The notes: generated by a model from the letters alone, not told the origin. DNA of 42,715 bases from Bacteroidaceae bacterium (GCA_017379075.1 JAFNXL010000088.1:1-42715), one strand, 5' to 3'. Positions 33,004-42,592 are shown, counted from the first letter of the stretch. Made by a program: numbers and translations.

Positions 33004-34323
33004 TTAGAGCAACTTGTCCATCTCGGCAGCTTCAGCGGCCTTGCCAACAACAGTATAGCACTGCTTCAGCTCATAAGCCCATTTCTGAGGCTCATTGGGA
33101 GTAACTTCGCGAGCTTTCTCGAAGAAAGGAATTGCTTCGCCAAAGAGACCCTTGGTCTTCTCAAGAGCCTTCTGTGCCTCTGCACGGTTCTTGATGTTGC
33201 TGATAGTAGAGTTCAGATCAAGTGCCTGGCGATACTTGCACAGACCACACTGGTACCATGAGTCATACTGCTCGGGCTTGATTTCAGTACACTTCTTGTA
33301 ATACTTCATGGCGTCATCATACTTTGATGCCTGGAAGTAAACGAATGCACGCGCATAGTTGGCAATGTAAATGTCGGGGTTGTTTGCCAAAATTTCATCA
33401 GCGAACTTACCCATATCTTCGGGATTCTTCTTCTGATAGTAAGCTGACAAAATCTGAATATAGTCTTCGTTAGCAGCAGGATCCTTCAAGCAGATTTCAC
33501 GAACCTTGGCAGCCCAAGTCAAAGTGTCACCCTGCTCCAGATAAGACAGAATACGCACCTGGTTGGTTCCCTGAGCACCATCCTTAAAGGTTACAGCCAA
33601 GTCATAATACTTATCCATTTCCTTGTACTTCTTAGCTTGATAAGCTGTTTGGAATGCATAGTAAGCAATCTGATTGGGCTCAACGCTCAATTCAACCTGC
33701 TCAGCCACGATGGGGTAACGCTTGCCATAATTCAGTGCAATGTCATAAGCCTCCAAAGCGCTGTCAAAACGCTTGCAGTCACCTTCAAACTGAGCCGCAT
33801 AAATATAATATACAGCACTCTTTGCCAAACTTGCCTGCTTGCCTTCGAGATATTTTACATTTCCGGTTTCGCCAGTCTTCTTTTCGGTATACTTCAACTC
33901 ATTGTGCAAAGCGTCAGTAAGCACCTTCAGGTTGTTATAGTAGTTGGCGGTGTCAAGGGGCTGCTTCTGTGAGGCTGCTTCCAGATAAAGATTGTGAGGA
34001 AGTGTGGCCAAATCAGCACACAACTTATATCCTTCGCCCAACTTCTTCTCTTCTATATGACCACTGGCGAGCGCCTTATTGATAAGATCCAAGCCCTTCT
34101 TACATTCTGTAAAAACCTCTTCAGCGGTTGCGGGCTTCTCTTTGTCCTGAACCTTCAGATAAATGGCATCCTTTACCTTCAGAGCCTCATCCATTTGGGT
34201 TTTGGCTTCTTTCTTTGCTTCTTTCAAAGCCTTTGCCGCAGCCTTTGCTGCCGCTTTATCCGTTTGTGCTGTTGCACCGCCGGCAAGGATCAACAGAGCC
34301 AGCGAAAGGATTGTTTTTTTCAT
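33004..34323 (-). CDS. Exported TPR protein
   Basis: The 439-residue protein has a signal peptide (MKKTILSLALLILAGGATAQ), a Lys/Ala-rich helix (~22-50), and TPR units. The best units are at ~320-350 (ANYARAFVYFQASKYDDAMKYY) and ~352-380 (PEQYDSWYQCGLCKYRQALD), with weaker ones before. It probably works in the periplasm as a protein-binding scaffold; no catalytic motif is seen. It starts 33 bases after gyrA stops, so it is probably cotranscribed with gyrA. Confidence 0.87.
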   Translation of the reverse strand: MKKTILSLALLILAGGATAQTDKAAAKAAAKALKEAKKEAKTQMDEALKVKDAIYLKVQDKEKPATAEEVFTECKKGLDLINKALASGHIEEKKLGEGYKLCADLATLPHNLYLEAASQKQPLDTANYYNNLKVLTDALHNELKYTEKKTGETGNVKYLEGKQASLAKSAVYYIYAAQFEGDCKRFDSALEAYDIALNYGKRYPIVAEQVELSVEPNQIAYYAFQTAYQAKKYKEMDKYYDLAVTFKDGAQGTNQVRILSYLEQGDTLTWAAKVREICLKDPAANEDYIQILSAYYQKKNPEDMGKFADEILANNPDIYIANYARAFVYFQASKYDDAMKYYKKCTEIKPEQYDSWYQCGLCKYRQALDLNSTISNIKNRAEAQKALEKTKGLFGEAIPFFEKAREVTPNEPQKWAYELKQCYTVVGKAAEAAEMDKLL

Positions 34324-34356
34324 ACGCTTGATTTTTATAGTTTTACATTAAATATT

Positions 34357-36867
34357 TTACTCTTCACTTGTTTCGTTTACATTATTCTCTTCGGTCTGAG
34401 ATTCTTCAGCCTCCTTTTCATCATCGCGGGGAACCACGCAGACATGGCTAATCTGGTCGTTGCGCTTCTTCAGCTCAATAACCTTTGTGCCCTGAGTATT
34501 GCGTCCAAGGTTGCGGATTTCATCAATGTGCATGCGAATGGCAGTGCCGCTCTTATTGATAATCATCAGGTCGTCTTCGTCCTTAACCACGAGCAATGAT
34601 ACAACCTTACCCGTCTTGTCCGTAATATTAAGAGTCTTCACACCCTTGGCATGACGTGATGTCTTACGGTATTCATCCACATCGGTTCGCTTACCGAATC
34701 CCTGGTCACTCAATACCAGAATGGTCTCGTTCTCCACATCATTGATTACAGCCATTCCGATTACTTCATCTTCAGAATCCTGATCAAGAACAAGGCTACT
34801 TACACCAGTGGCATTACGGCCCATGGTTCTTACCTGATCCTCATTGAATCTGATGGCGCGTCCGTTACGGTTAGCAATTACAACTTCGTTGTGTCCGTTG
34901 GTAAGTGACACACCGATTACACGGTCATCCTCGCGGATGTTGATGGCGATGACACCGTTTGTACGGGGACGGCTATAATCAGTCAGACAAGTCTTCTTGA
35001 TGATACCGTTCTTGGTACAGAACAGCACGAAATGATTTTCACAGAAGACGGGGTCTTGCAACTTGCGGATGCAAAGACATGCATTCACCTTGTCTCCGGG
35101 CTCAATCATGAGCATGTTCTGGATGGCACGTCCCTTGTTGTTCTTCGCTCCTTCGGGGATATCATAAACCTTCAGCCAATAGCAACGGCCACGGTCGGTA
35201 AAGAACATCATGGTATTGTGCATGGTGGCAGGATAGATATGTTCTATGAAGTCGTTGTCACGGGTTGCACTTCCCTTCACACCGATGCCGCCACGACCTT
35301 GGGCCTTAAATTCGGTCAAAGGTGTACGCTTGATGTAGCCCATGTGACTCAGCGTAATGACAACCTCATCATCGGCATAGAAGTCCTCTGCATTGAATTC
35401 TTCTGCGCTGGGCATAATCTGGGTCTTACGTTCGTCTCCGAACTTATCCTTCACTTCTTCCAACTCGTCCTTGATTACCTTGCGGCAGAGTTCATCGTCA
35501 GTAAGAATCTGATTGTAGTACTTTATTTTCTCCTGCAACTCGTCATATTCTGCATGCAGTTTTTCCTGCTGCAGACCTGTGAGCTGGCTCAGGCGCATAT
35601 CAACAATGGCCTTTGCCTGCACTTCATCCAAAGAGAAGCGCTGCATCAAGCCTTCCATTGCCATCTGAGGTGTCTTGCTACCCTTGATGATACGTACCAC
35701 CTCATCAATGTTGTCGCTTGCGATAATAAGTCCGGCCAAAATGTGAGCACGCTCTTCAGCCTTACGCAAATCGTATTTTGTACGACGGATTACCACCTCA
35801 TGACGGTGGGCAACAAAGTTAGAGATGCAGTCGCGAAGAGTAAGCAGACGGGGACGACCCTTGACAAGCGCAATGCTGTTCACGCTGAAGCTGGTCTGGA
35901 GGGCAGACATCTTGAACAATTTGTTGAGCACAACGCGGGCATTGGCGTCGCGTTTTACATCTACAACGATGCGCATACCTTCCTTGTCCGACTCATCATT
36001 GACGTTACTGATACCTTCAAGCTTCTTGTCTGCCACCATCTGGGCGATAGACTTAATCAGCTCGGCCTTATTTACGCCATAAGGTATTTCAGTAACCACA
36101 ATCTTGTCATGCTGGTCGCCAGATTCAATATCGGCCTTGGCACGCAGTATGATTCGGCCTCTACCGGTCTCGTAAGCGTCCTTTATTCCCTGCAGACCCA
36201 TGATATAGGCTCCGGTGGGGAAGTCGGGACCCTTGACATATTGCATCAGGTCTTCGTTGCCCAGCTCGTTATTGTCTACAAAAGCCACACAAGCATCAAT
36301 AACCTCGCTAAGGTTATGAGTGGGAATGTTGGTGGCCATACCTACGGCAATACCGGTTGCGCCGTTAATCAGAAGGTTGGGTATGCGGGTTGGCATAACG
36401 GTGGGTTCCTTCAACGTATCGTCGAAGTTGTTGGTCATATCCACAGTTTCCTTCTCCAGGTCTTCCATCATGGCCTCGCCCATCAAGCTCAGTCGAGCCT
36501 CGGTATAACGCATGGCTGCGGGGCTGTCGCCGTCGATTGAACCAAAGTTTCCCTGACCGTCCACAAGCGTATATCGCATAGCCCATTCCTGAGCCATACG
36601 TACCAAAGCACCGTAAACGCTGCTATCGCCATGGGGATGGTATTTACCCAACACTTCACCCACAATACGCGCACACTTCTTGCTGGGGCGGCTATGTAAA
36701 TTGCCCAGTTCCTTCATTCCGAACAAGATTCGGCGGTGTACTGGCTTGAATCCATCTCTCACATCAGGCAAAGCACGAGCCACAATCACGCTCATCGAAT
36801 AGTCGATGTAGCTTTTTCTCATTTCATGCTCAATGTCAACCTTGATGATTCTTTCTTGATCTTCCAT
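34357..36867 (-). CDS. gyrA: DNA gyrase subunit A
   Basis: GyrA is the DNA-cleaving subunit of gyrase, which introduces negative supercoils. The 836-residue protein has its N-terminal winged-helix domain with catalytic Tyr121 in AMRYTEARL and the quinolone region [19 protein letters not shown] (77-95). There Ser82 aligns with E. coli Ser83, and Gly86 takes the place of E. coli Asp87. A coiled-coil gate and a C-terminal beta-pinwheel with a GyrA box of the form QGRGGIG follow. The tail is acidic ([14 protein letters not shown]). It has its own consensus promoter, and two TPR genes follow. Confidence 0.97.
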   Translation of the reverse strand: MEDQERIIKVDIEHEMRKSYIDYSMSVIVARALPDVRDGFKPVHRRILFGMKELGNLHSRPSKKCARIVGEVLGKYHPHGDSSVYGALVRMAQEWAMRYTLVDGQGNFGSIDGDSPAAMRYTEARLSLMGEAMMEDLEKETVDMTNNFDDTLKEPTVMPTRIPNLLINGATGIAVGMATNIPTHNLSEVIDACVAFVDNNELGNEDLMQYVKGPDFPTGAYIMGLQGIKDAYETGRGRIILRAKADIESGDQHDKIVVTEIPYGVNKAELIKSIAQMVADKKLEGISNVNDESDKEGMRIVVDVKRDANARVVLNKLFKMSALQTSFSVNSIALVKGRPRLLTLRDCISNFVAHRHEVVIRRTKYDLRKAEERAHILAGLIIASDNIDEVVRIIKGSKTPQMAMEGLMQRFSLDEVQAKAIVDMRLSQLTGLQQEKLHAEYDELQEKIKYYNQILTDDELCRKVIKDELEEVKDKFGDERKTQIMPSAEEFNAEDFYADDEVVITLSHMGYIKRTPLTEFKAQGRGGIGVKGSATRDNDFIEHIYPATMHNTMMFFTDRGRCYWLKVYDIPEGAKNNKGRAIQNMLMIEPGDKVNACLCIRKLQDPVFCENHFVLFCTKNGIIKKTCLTDYSRPRTNGVIAINIREDDRVIGVSLTNGHNEVVIANRNGRAIRFNEDQVRTMGRNATGVSSLVLDQDSEDEVIGMAVINDVENETILVLSDQGFGKRTDVDEYRKTSRHAKGVKTLNITDKTGKVVSLLVVKDEDDLMIINKSGTAIRMHIDEIRNLGRNTQGTKVIELKKRNDQISHVCVVPRDDEKEAEESQTEENNVNETSEE

Positions 36868-36921
36868 TAATAAAAAATTAGTTCTATACTTGCGATTTTA
36901 CTTATTTACGCTATTTTGGCG

Positions 36922-36953
36922 CAAATTTAGCCAAATTTCGCGATATAAGCAAA
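36922..36953 (-). promoter_or_regulatory. Consensus promoter of gyrA
   Basis: On the minus strand TTTG (36950-36953), 20 bases, TAAATTTG (36922-36929) is an exact Bacteroidota promoter. The leader would be ~45-50 bases. Confidence 0.8.
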
Positions 36954-37077
36954 TTTATACCTTATAAATAAATTGTTTTTTCACACTATTTAAAAGTGTG
37001 CCCAAGGCTTTTAACGCCGTTTTAGGAAGGCAGGGACAATGTGTTTTTGAGAGCCTGCAGAAAATGCCCGAAAAATG

Positions 37078-37130
37078 GCGAAATTTTAACTGCCTCGGGA
37101 CATAAAAATTTTTTCCTCGGGAGGAAAAAA
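37078..37130. repeat. AT-rich repeat with a near-perfect palindrome
   Basis: The palindrome TTTTTTCCTC-GG-GAGGAAAAAA occupies 37109-37130; CCTCGGGA also occurs at 37093-37100. The stretch opens with GCGAAATTT (37078), as does 42430, and both contain ATAAAAATTTT before a CC..GGG core. This suggests one degenerate intergenic repeat family. The rest of 36954-37186 shows no gene. Confidence 0.5.
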
Positions 37131-37186
37131 AATCCACCACCCTTGAAGGGGTTACGAAAATCCTGTATTTATACTACGTCAATGTC

Positions 37187-37230
37187 AAAAAAAAGAAACA
37201 ATTCCGCATACCGGCAAAGTATGGGAATTG
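37187..37230 (-). terminator. Intrinsic terminator of panC-panD
   Basis: CAATTCCGCATAC (37199-37211) pairs with GTATGGGAATTG (37219-37230) with one bulged base and a 7-base loop. On the minus strand it is followed by TTTCTTTTTTTT (to 37187). It lies 37 bases past the panD stop. Confidence 0.85.
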
Positions 37231-37267
37231 TTTATAGCTGTATTTGTTTCTCAATGAAAAGTTGCCT

Positions 37268-37612
37268 TTAGACAATCTTATTGTTTTCGGGGAAAACGAC
37301 TTTGGGAGCGAATGTCTTGGCTTCCTCAAAATCCATCAGCGCATAGGACATAATGATTATGGTATCACCCACTTGAACCTTTCGGGCAGCGGCACCATTC
37401 AGACAAATGCACCCGCTTCCTCTTTCTCCGCGAATGATATATGTCTCAAACCGCTCGCCGTTGTTGTTGTCCACAATCTGCACCTTCTCGCCTGCTATCA
37501 GTCCTGCAGCATCCATAAGATCCTCATCAATGGTTATGCTGCCCATGTAGTTGAGATTGGCTTCGGTAACCTGCACACAATGCAGTTTCGACTTCAAAAC
37601 TTCTATCATCAT
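37268..37612 (-). CDS. panD: Aspartate 1-decarboxylase
   Basis: PanD makes beta-alanine from aspartate for pantothenate and coenzyme A. It is a pyruvoyl enzyme that cleaves itself between Gly24 and Ser25 (NYMGSITID) when the start is ATG 37612 (MMIEVLKSK); that start puts the cleavage serine at the standard position 25. An ATG at 37618 is also in frame. The 114-residue length, the substrate-site Tyr in [12 protein letters not shown] and [12 protein letters not shown] are typical. It follows panC by 9 bases. Confidence 0.96.
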   Translation of the reverse strand: MMIEVLKSKLHCVQVTEANLNYMGSITIDEDLMDAAGLIAGEKVQIVDNNNGERFETYIIRGERGSGCICLNGAAARKVQVGDTIIIMSYALMDFEEAKTFAPKVVFPENNKIV

Positions 37613-37621
37613 AGTCATTCA

Positions 37622-38464
37622 CTATTTATATCGGATATGGTCAATCAAACGGATAGGCACTGCCCCGCAATAGACGGTAATGCAACCAACCACACTTTCC
37701 GCATCGTCCCAAGTGGAAACGTCTGCAAGGGTCAATCCGTCTACAATGCTGAAATACTGCACCTTCAATCCTTCTATCGCATCTATTTCGCTGACAACAA
37801 AATCATGGGTCTCCGCTACGCTCATTTGCTTTTTACGGCTCTCGGACAATACGCGATAGATATGGGCGGCAAGTTGGCGCTCTTCATCGCTCAGCAATGT
37901 GTTTCTACTGCTGCGTGCCAGTCCGCTCTCTTCGCGAATGACGGGACATGCTACGATATTGATGTCCATCTTCAAATCTTCCACCATTCTGCGGATTACG
38001 CAAATCTGCTGGTAATCCTTTTCGCCAAAATAGGCGCGGTCGGGCTCCACATAGTCAAAGAGTTTGCTCACTATCTGACACACACCGTTGAAATGGCCGG
38101 GACGGAAGGCGCCTTCCATTACAGCGTCAGTGGGAGGATAGCTGAATACTCTTGTATCGGGTTCGGGATAGACCTCATCCACAGAGGGAGCGAAAACCAC
38201 TTGCGCCCCACACTTCTCAAGCAGTTCACAATCTGCTTCAAGGGTACGCGGATAACGCTCCAGGTCCTTCTTGTCATTGAATTGAGTGGGGTTAAGAAAT
38301 ATGCTTACAACCGTAACGTCATTCTCCTTGACACTACGCTCGACCAAAGAGGCATGACCGGCATGCAAGGCGCCCATCGTGGGCACCAGACCGACAGAAT
38401 GACCCTGCTCACGTTCTCCGTTCAAACAGGCTTTCAATTCGGCTATTGTCTGGACTATCAACAT
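37622..38464 (-). CDS. panC: Pantothenate synthetase
   Basis: PanC condenses pantoate and beta-alanine with ATP. The 280-residue protein has the nucleotidyl-transferase HIGH-type motif PTMGALHAGHASLV (28-41), FLNPTQFN, the pantoate-site GHFNGVCQIVSKLF, YFGEKDYQQ and the ATP loop REESGLARSSRN. It forms a two-gene pantothenate operon with panD, which supplies beta-alanine. A TTACTTTG sequence at 38492-38499 (minus strand) may be an imperfect -7 box. Confidence 0.97.
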   Translation of the reverse strand: MLIVQTIAELKACLNGEREQGHSVGLVPTMGALHAGHASLVERSVKENDVTVVSIFLNPTQFNDKKDLERYPRTLEADCELLEKCGAQVVFAPSVDEVYPEPDTRVFSYPPTDAVMEGAFRPGHFNGVCQIVSKLFDYVEPDRAYFGEKDYQQICVIRRMVEDLKMDINIVACPVIREESGLARSSRNTLLSDEERQLAAHIYRVLSESRKKQMSVAETHDFVVSEIDAIEGLKVQYFSIVDGLTLADVSTWDDAESVVGCITVYCGAVPIRLIDHIRYK

Positions 38465-38605
38465 AATTTAGATTTGTTATCAAAAACCGTGCAAAGTAAC
38501 ACAGATTTCCTTAAATGAAGAAACTTTTACGGCATTTCTGTGTCAAAAAAATGTATTTATATGGCTTTTCCAGCCTGATAAGACAATTTAATCCGAAAAA
38601 AGTTG

Positions 38606-38613
38606 TACTTTTG
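38606..38613 (+). promoter_or_regulatory. -7 box for the GT5-like/DUF4270/CapA unit
   Basis: TACTTTTG fits TAnnTTTG, 29 bases before the ATG. No TTTG is found at the -33 position, so the call is tentative. Confidence 0.45.
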
Positions 38614-38642
38614 CAAATCAAAATAGAATTCAAGACAAAAGC

Positions 38643-39467
38643 ATGAAGGCAAAAAAGACATTATTTGTAGCACAAGAAATGATTCCCTATGTACCCGAAA
38701 CAGCGTTGGCGGCATGGGGACGCAAACTCCCTCAGTTGACCCAGGAAAGCGGTCGCGAGATACGAACCTTTATGCCCAAATGGGGTATCATCAATGAACG
38801 ACGCAACCAGCTGCACGAAGTTATCCGCCTCAGCGGAATGAACCTGGTGGTTGATGACACAGACCATCCGCTCATCATCAAGGTGGCAAGCATAACCAGT
38901 GCACGCATTCAGATTTATTTCATTGATAACGATGAATTCTTCACCAACCACCAGATGACTTATGACCAGGACGGAAACGAATATGCCACCAATGCCGAGC
39001 GTGCCTGCTTCTATGCCCACGGCGTGTTGGAAACCGTCAAGAAACTGCGTTGGGTTCCCGAGGTAATCCATTGCCAGGGATGGATAAGCAGTTTCATCCC
39101 CATGTTCATCAAGACCATCTATGCAGAAGAGCCCTGCTTCAGAGACTGTCGCACAGTCTATACCCCCTCTCACCCCGAAATGTGCAGCCCTGTGCCCCAG
39201 AACATGGAGGGCATCCTCAATTTCAGCGGTGTGGGCGCCGAAAAGGCACTTGAGGGAATCAGTGACTGCGACAACATACAGATTCTGAATCACATGGGCA
39301 TTAAATGGGCCGACGGCACCGCCTTGCTTACCGCTGATGAGTCCTTGAAGCAGCTGGCCGAAAAGTTCGGCAAGCCGGTTCTTGACCCCAAGGAAGAAGC
39401 CGAATGGGGAACCGCATACCCCGAATTCTACGATTTGGTATGGTCACAAGCCAACGAAAACGAGTAA
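38643..39467 (+). CDS. Half-length glycogen/starch synthase-like (GT5 N-terminal domain) protein, motif-degenerate
   Basis: This 274-residue protein resembles only the N-terminal Rossmann half of GlgA-type synthases (IRTFMPKWGIINERR; IYFIDNDEFF; FYAHGVLETVKKLRW; VIHCQGWISSFIPMFIKT). The ADP-glucose loop KTGGLGD after AEVxPF is replaced by residues VPETALAAW (17-25), and the usual HDWH appears as CQGW. The C-terminal GT-B half, with its nucleotide-sugar site, is absent. Catalysis is therefore doubtful. Proteins of this shortened type are, as I recall, common in Bacteroidales beside panC/panD and DUF4270. It may be a regulatory or structural relative; annotation as glycogen synthase would be misleading. 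Confidence 0.82.
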   Translation: MKAKKTLFVAQEMIPYVPETALAAWGRKLPQLTQESGREIRTFMPKWGIINERRNQLHEVIRLSGMNLVVDDTDHPLIIKVASITSARIQIYFIDNDEFFTNHQMTYDQDGNEYATNAERACFYAHGVLETVKKLRWVPEVIHCQGWISSFIPMFIKTIYAEEPCFRDCRTVYTPSHPEMCSPVPQNMEGILNFSGVGAEKALEGISDCDNIQILNHMGIKWADGTALLTADESLKQLAEKFGKPVLDPKEEAEWGTAYPEFYDLVWSQANENE

Positions 39468-39532
39468 CAGCCAAAACGATAGGATTTTCACTTTTATAAC
39501 GCAACAAAATAACCACAGAGCGACCACTCCTC

Positions 39533-40987
39533 ATGAATATTTTCAAGAATTCGTTGCCGGTTCTCTTTTCCATCGCTGTGCTGAGCGCATGCGACGATGA
39601 TACAGGCACAATTGGTATCTATCCCGAAACAGACGGGCTGACACACTCTCACGCAATTGTAAACGTGGCCACACGCTCCATCGGACTTGGCGCTGTCCGT
39701 ACCGCAAGCGACATCAACTATCTTGGCGATATCATTGACCCCGAGACAGAAACCCGCATCAGGTCCGAATTCGCAGCCCAGTTCCACACCTTCGAGAACT
39801 ACAAGTTCCCCGAAAAGAGCCAAATGTTCCCCGTAGATACCACTCTTGCAATTCCTGAAGACCACTCGCAGGACAGCGTATTTTGCGATTCTGTGGAAAT
39901 CCGCCTCTATTTTGAAAACTATTACGGCGACGGGGACAACCCCATGAAGTTGGAAGTCTATCCCCTCTCCAAGCACAATATCTTTAGCGAGGACAGCGTG
40001 TATTACAGCGACATTGACCTGTCAAAGTATATAGATGCTGGCACCAAACCCATTGCCACAAAGGTCTTCGCACCCAATGACTACACTTTGTCAGACAGCG
40101 AACTGAACAGTTCCACACATAGCAACAACATCCGCATCGTATTGCCCAACAAGTGGGGAACCCAACTGATGCAGGCCTATTATGAGAACCCTGACAACTT
40201 CAAGGATTCCTATTCCTTCATACGCAACGTATGCCCAGGCTTCTACTTCAAGCTTAAGAGCGGAAGCGGCAACATGATCTCCGTGGATGTGGGTACAATT
40301 AATGTCTACTTCACCTATTATGATAAGGTGCGTCCGGACAGCACACTTTCCGGTATGGCACGTTTTGCCTCCACCCCCGAGGTCATTCAGAGCACACGTT
40401 TCGTGAACGACGACCTACAGCAGCTTATTGACGATGAGAACTGCACCTACTTGAAGACACCTGCAGGAATCGGTACGGAAGTAACGCTGCCCGTAAAGGA
40501 AATCATGGCCGGACACGAAAAGGACAGCCTCAGCAAGGCGCGTCTCATCCTTACCCGTTACAACAAGAAGGAGGACAACTACACACTTGGCACACCCGGC
40601 CATGTATTGCTGGTGCGCAAGCAGGATATGAAATCGTTCTTCGAGAACAAGCAAGTGAGCAACTCACTTACCTCATACACCACCGCTTTCGATGCCACCT
40701 ACAACACCTATACGTTTGAGAACATCTGCCGTCTGGTATCATACATACAAGCCGAAAAGAAAGAAGGAATGCGCTCCAAGAACTTGAGCGAAAGCCAATG
40801 GGAAGCCAAGTATCCCGACTGGAACAAATGCGTGGTCATTCCCGTGAAGCGAAGCACCACACAGGATTCCTACGGCAACGTATACGAGACCAGCGTAACA
40901 CACGATATGGACATGAACAGCGTCCGTCTCATCGGTGGCAAGAACACCCCCTTGCAAATGCAGGTCATCTACAGCCGATTCAAATAA
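39533..40987 (+). CDS. DUF4270-family lipoprotein
   Basis: The 484-residue protein has a lipoprotein signal peptide (MNIFKNSLPVLFSIAVLSAC, acylated Cys20) followed by CDDDTGTIGI. It is predicted to be an outer-membrane-anchored beta-rich protein. Features such as RTASDINYLGDIIDPETETR and repeated SVDVGTINVYF-like strands recall DUF4270 proteins, which are widespread in Bacteroidota and lack a settled function. It follows the GT5-like gene by 65 bases and precedes the CapA-like gene by 12, so the three probably form one operon. Confidence 0.85.
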   Translation: MNIFKNSLPVLFSIAVLSACDDDTGTIGIYPETDGLTHSHAIVNVATRSIGLGAVRTASDINYLGDIIDPETETRIRSEFAAQFHTFENYKFPEKSQMFPVDTTLAIPEDHSQDSVFCDSVEIRLYFENYYGDGDNPMKLEVYPLSKHNIFSEDSVYYSDIDLSKYIDAGTKPIATKVFAPNDYTLSDSELNSSTHSNNIRIVLPNKWGTQLMQAYYENPDNFKDSYSFIRNVCPGFYFKLKSGSGNMISVDVGTINVYFTYYDKVRPDSTLSGMARFASTPEVIQSTRFVNDDLQQLIDDENCTYLKTPAGIGTEVTLPVKEIMAGHEKDSLSKARLILTRYNKKEDNYTLGTPGHVLLVRKQDMKSFFENKQVSNSLTSYTTAFDATYNTYTFENICRLVSYIQAEKKEGMRSKNLSESQWEAKYPDWNKCVVIPVKRSTTQDSYGNVYETSVTHDMDMNSVRLIGGKNTPLQMQVIYSRFK

Positions 40988-40999
40988 AAGTATCCCAAC

Positions 41000-42151
41000 T
41001 TGACCCGTTACGGCATCCGTAGAACTTCATGGCTGCGTCTTGCATGGTTCGCCTCATGCATCTTATGCCTGCCAGCCTGCACTTCTTCACAATCCAAGGA
41101 AGAAGCGCCAGTCGTAACGACGGTACAGGATACGGTTCCCTCAACCCTATCTCTCCTTTTTGTCGGAGACCTGATGCAGCACCAAAGCCAGATTGATGCG
41201 GCAAAGCGTGCCGAGGGTTATGACTATACCGCATCCTTCCTTCACGTTAAGGATGAAATAGAAAAGGCAGACATAGCCATCGGCAATCTGGAATGTTCTT
41301 TAGGCGGAAAGCCCTACGCGGGATACCCTTGTTTCAGCGCTCCCGACGAATTTCTCTTCGCCATCCACAATGCCGGATTCGACATGCTGAATACGGCCAA
41401 CAACCATTGCCTCGACCGCGGAAGCAAAGGTGGGAACCGCACCATCCAACTGCTTGACTCGCTCTCCATCCCCCATCTTGGCACTTATCCCGATTCAGCA
41501 ACCCAAGTAAGGGAACACCCCCTAATCATAGAACAAAAAGGTTTCAAACTGGCTTTTGTGGCCTACACCTATGCGACCAACGGAATAAAGGCCGCTCCCC
41601 CATTCCGTGTCAACTACATTGAAGAAAAGCAAATGGCAGAGGACATTGCCCGAGCCAAGGCCATGAAGCCCGATGCCATCATTGCCCTGATGCATTGGGG
41701 AGAGGAGTACCAATCCATACCTTCAAAAGAACAAAAGTCACTCGCGGAAAAGCTATTCGCCTGGGGCGCCACTCATATCATTGGCTCACACCCTCATGTG
41801 GTACAGCCCATAGAACTGCGCACAGACTCACTCACCGGCAAACGCAATCTGCTGGTCTATTCGCTGGGCAATTACATCTCCGGCATGTCGGCCAACAAGA
41901 CTGACGGTGGAATGATGGTACGCATGACGCTTGAAAAAAAGAAGGGAGAAACCACGTTGAAACATGCCGATTACAGTCTGGTGTGGACTTTGCGTCCAGC
42001 CCACAATCCGCAAAAGGACTATGCGCTCATCCCTCCCAGCCGAATCGACTCGCTTCAACCCTCTGCGCAATACCTCTACCGCCGTTTCCTAAAGCAAGCC
42101 CGCTCGCTCTTTGAACAGAAAAACATCGGCATTTCTGAAAAGAGCATTTGA
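41000..42151 (+). CDS. CapA-family (PGA_cap) metallophosphatase-like lipoprotein
   Basis: The protein has 383 residues from TTG 41000, the only usable start between the DUF4270 stop and the signal peptide. That peptide ends in a lipobox (CILCLPAC). The CapA domain shows FVGDLMQHQ, AIGNLECSLGG, NTANNHCLDRG, LMHWGEEYQ and GSHPHVVQP, the metal-binding set of this calcineurin-like fold. CapA proteins take part in poly-gamma-glutamate capsule synthesis, but many Bacteroidota homologues are solitary and of unknown substrate. No capB/capC genes are present. It probably acts in the periplasm or at the outer membrane. No clear terminator follows. Confidence 0.87.
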   Translation: MTRYGIRRTSWLRLAWFASCILCLPACTSSQSKEEAPVVTTVQDTVPSTLSLLFVGDLMQHQSQIDAAKRAEGYDYTASFLHVKDEIEKADIAIGNLECSLGGKPYAGYPCFSAPDEFLFAIHNAGFDMLNTANNHCLDRGSKGGNRTIQLLDSLSIPHLGTYPDSATQVREHPLIIEQKGFKLAFVAYTYATNGIKAAPPFRVNYIEEKQMAEDIARAKAMKPDAIIALMHWGEEYQSIPSKEQKSLAEKLFAWGATHIIGSHPHVVQPIELRTDSLTGKRNLLVYSLGNYISGMSANKTDGGMMVRMTLEKKKGETTLKHADYSLVWTLRPAHNPQKDYALIPPSRIDSLQPSAQYLYRRFLKQARSLFEQKNIGISEKSI

Positions 42152-42277
42152 GGGTTTTTATCTCACGAATGAAAACGAATCTCACAAAACAATAGCAATT
42201 ACCCTTTTCGATTATATTCTTTTAGCGAGATTGACAAGTGAAAGGAATCTTAGACACTACAAGCAACGTCCCAACTT

Positions 42278-42319
42278 CTCATAACTCATAACTCATCGCT
42301 CACTACTCATCGCTCAATG
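42278..42319 (+). repeat. Six tandem CTCAnnn heptamers (left arm)
   Basis: The units are CTCATAA, CTCATAA, CTCATCG, CTCACTA, CTCATCG, CTCAATG. The last three pair, at 18 of 21 bases, with the inverted heptamers at 42564-42584 (CAATGAG, CGATGAG, CGGTGAG). The 244-base interior is non-coding. Confidence 0.8.
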
Positions 42320-42429
42320 TCAAACATTTTTACTTTTGTCCACAAACCGCATATTGGTTTCAAAATGAACAAAAATTGCTTAAAATAATTCAAAAACAAA
42401 CCTAAAATGTCGTCCAATATTGCCCTACT

Positions 42430-42520
42430 GCGAAATTTCGATTTTCCAACTGAGAAAAAATAATTTTCCTGTTGGGAAATAAAAATTTTCCAACTGGGCA
42501 CTTTCGACTTTCCAGCTGGA
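42430..42520. repeat. Cluster of four TTTCC..CTGG-type motifs
   Basis: TTTTCCAACTGAG (42443-), TTTTCCTGTTGGG (42464-42476), TTTTCCAACTGGG (42486-42498) and CTTTCCAGCTGGA (42508-42520) are spaced ~20 bases apart. The second is a small hairpin (TTTCC-TGTTG-GGAAA). It lies between the two heptamer arms and has features in common with 37078-37130. Confidence 0.6.
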
Positions 42521-42563
42521 TTTATACGAAAAATCGGTTTTGTAAAGAATTTTCAATGGCACG

Positions 42564-42584
42564 CAATGAGCGATGAGCGGTGAG
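42564..42584 (-). repeat. Three inverted heptamers (right arm)
   Basis: On the minus strand this reads CTCACCG, CTCATCG, CTCATTG, the inverted partner of 42299-42319. Repeat R copy 2 begins 8 bases further on. Confidence 0.75.
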
Positions 42585-42592
42585 TACACAAA

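Noticed and set aside
31683-34323. The two TPR genes as SusD-like proteins
   Set aside because: Both are exported and helical with TPR character, but neither has a lipobox Cys after the signal peptide, and no SusC-type gene is nearby.
35032-36540. A 502-codon plus-strand open frame
   Set aside because: It is antisense to gyrA, which has all its motifs. No domain was seen on the plus strand.
42152-42277. A terminator after the CapA-like gene
   Set aside because: T-rich stretches exist, but no stem of useful length precedes them.
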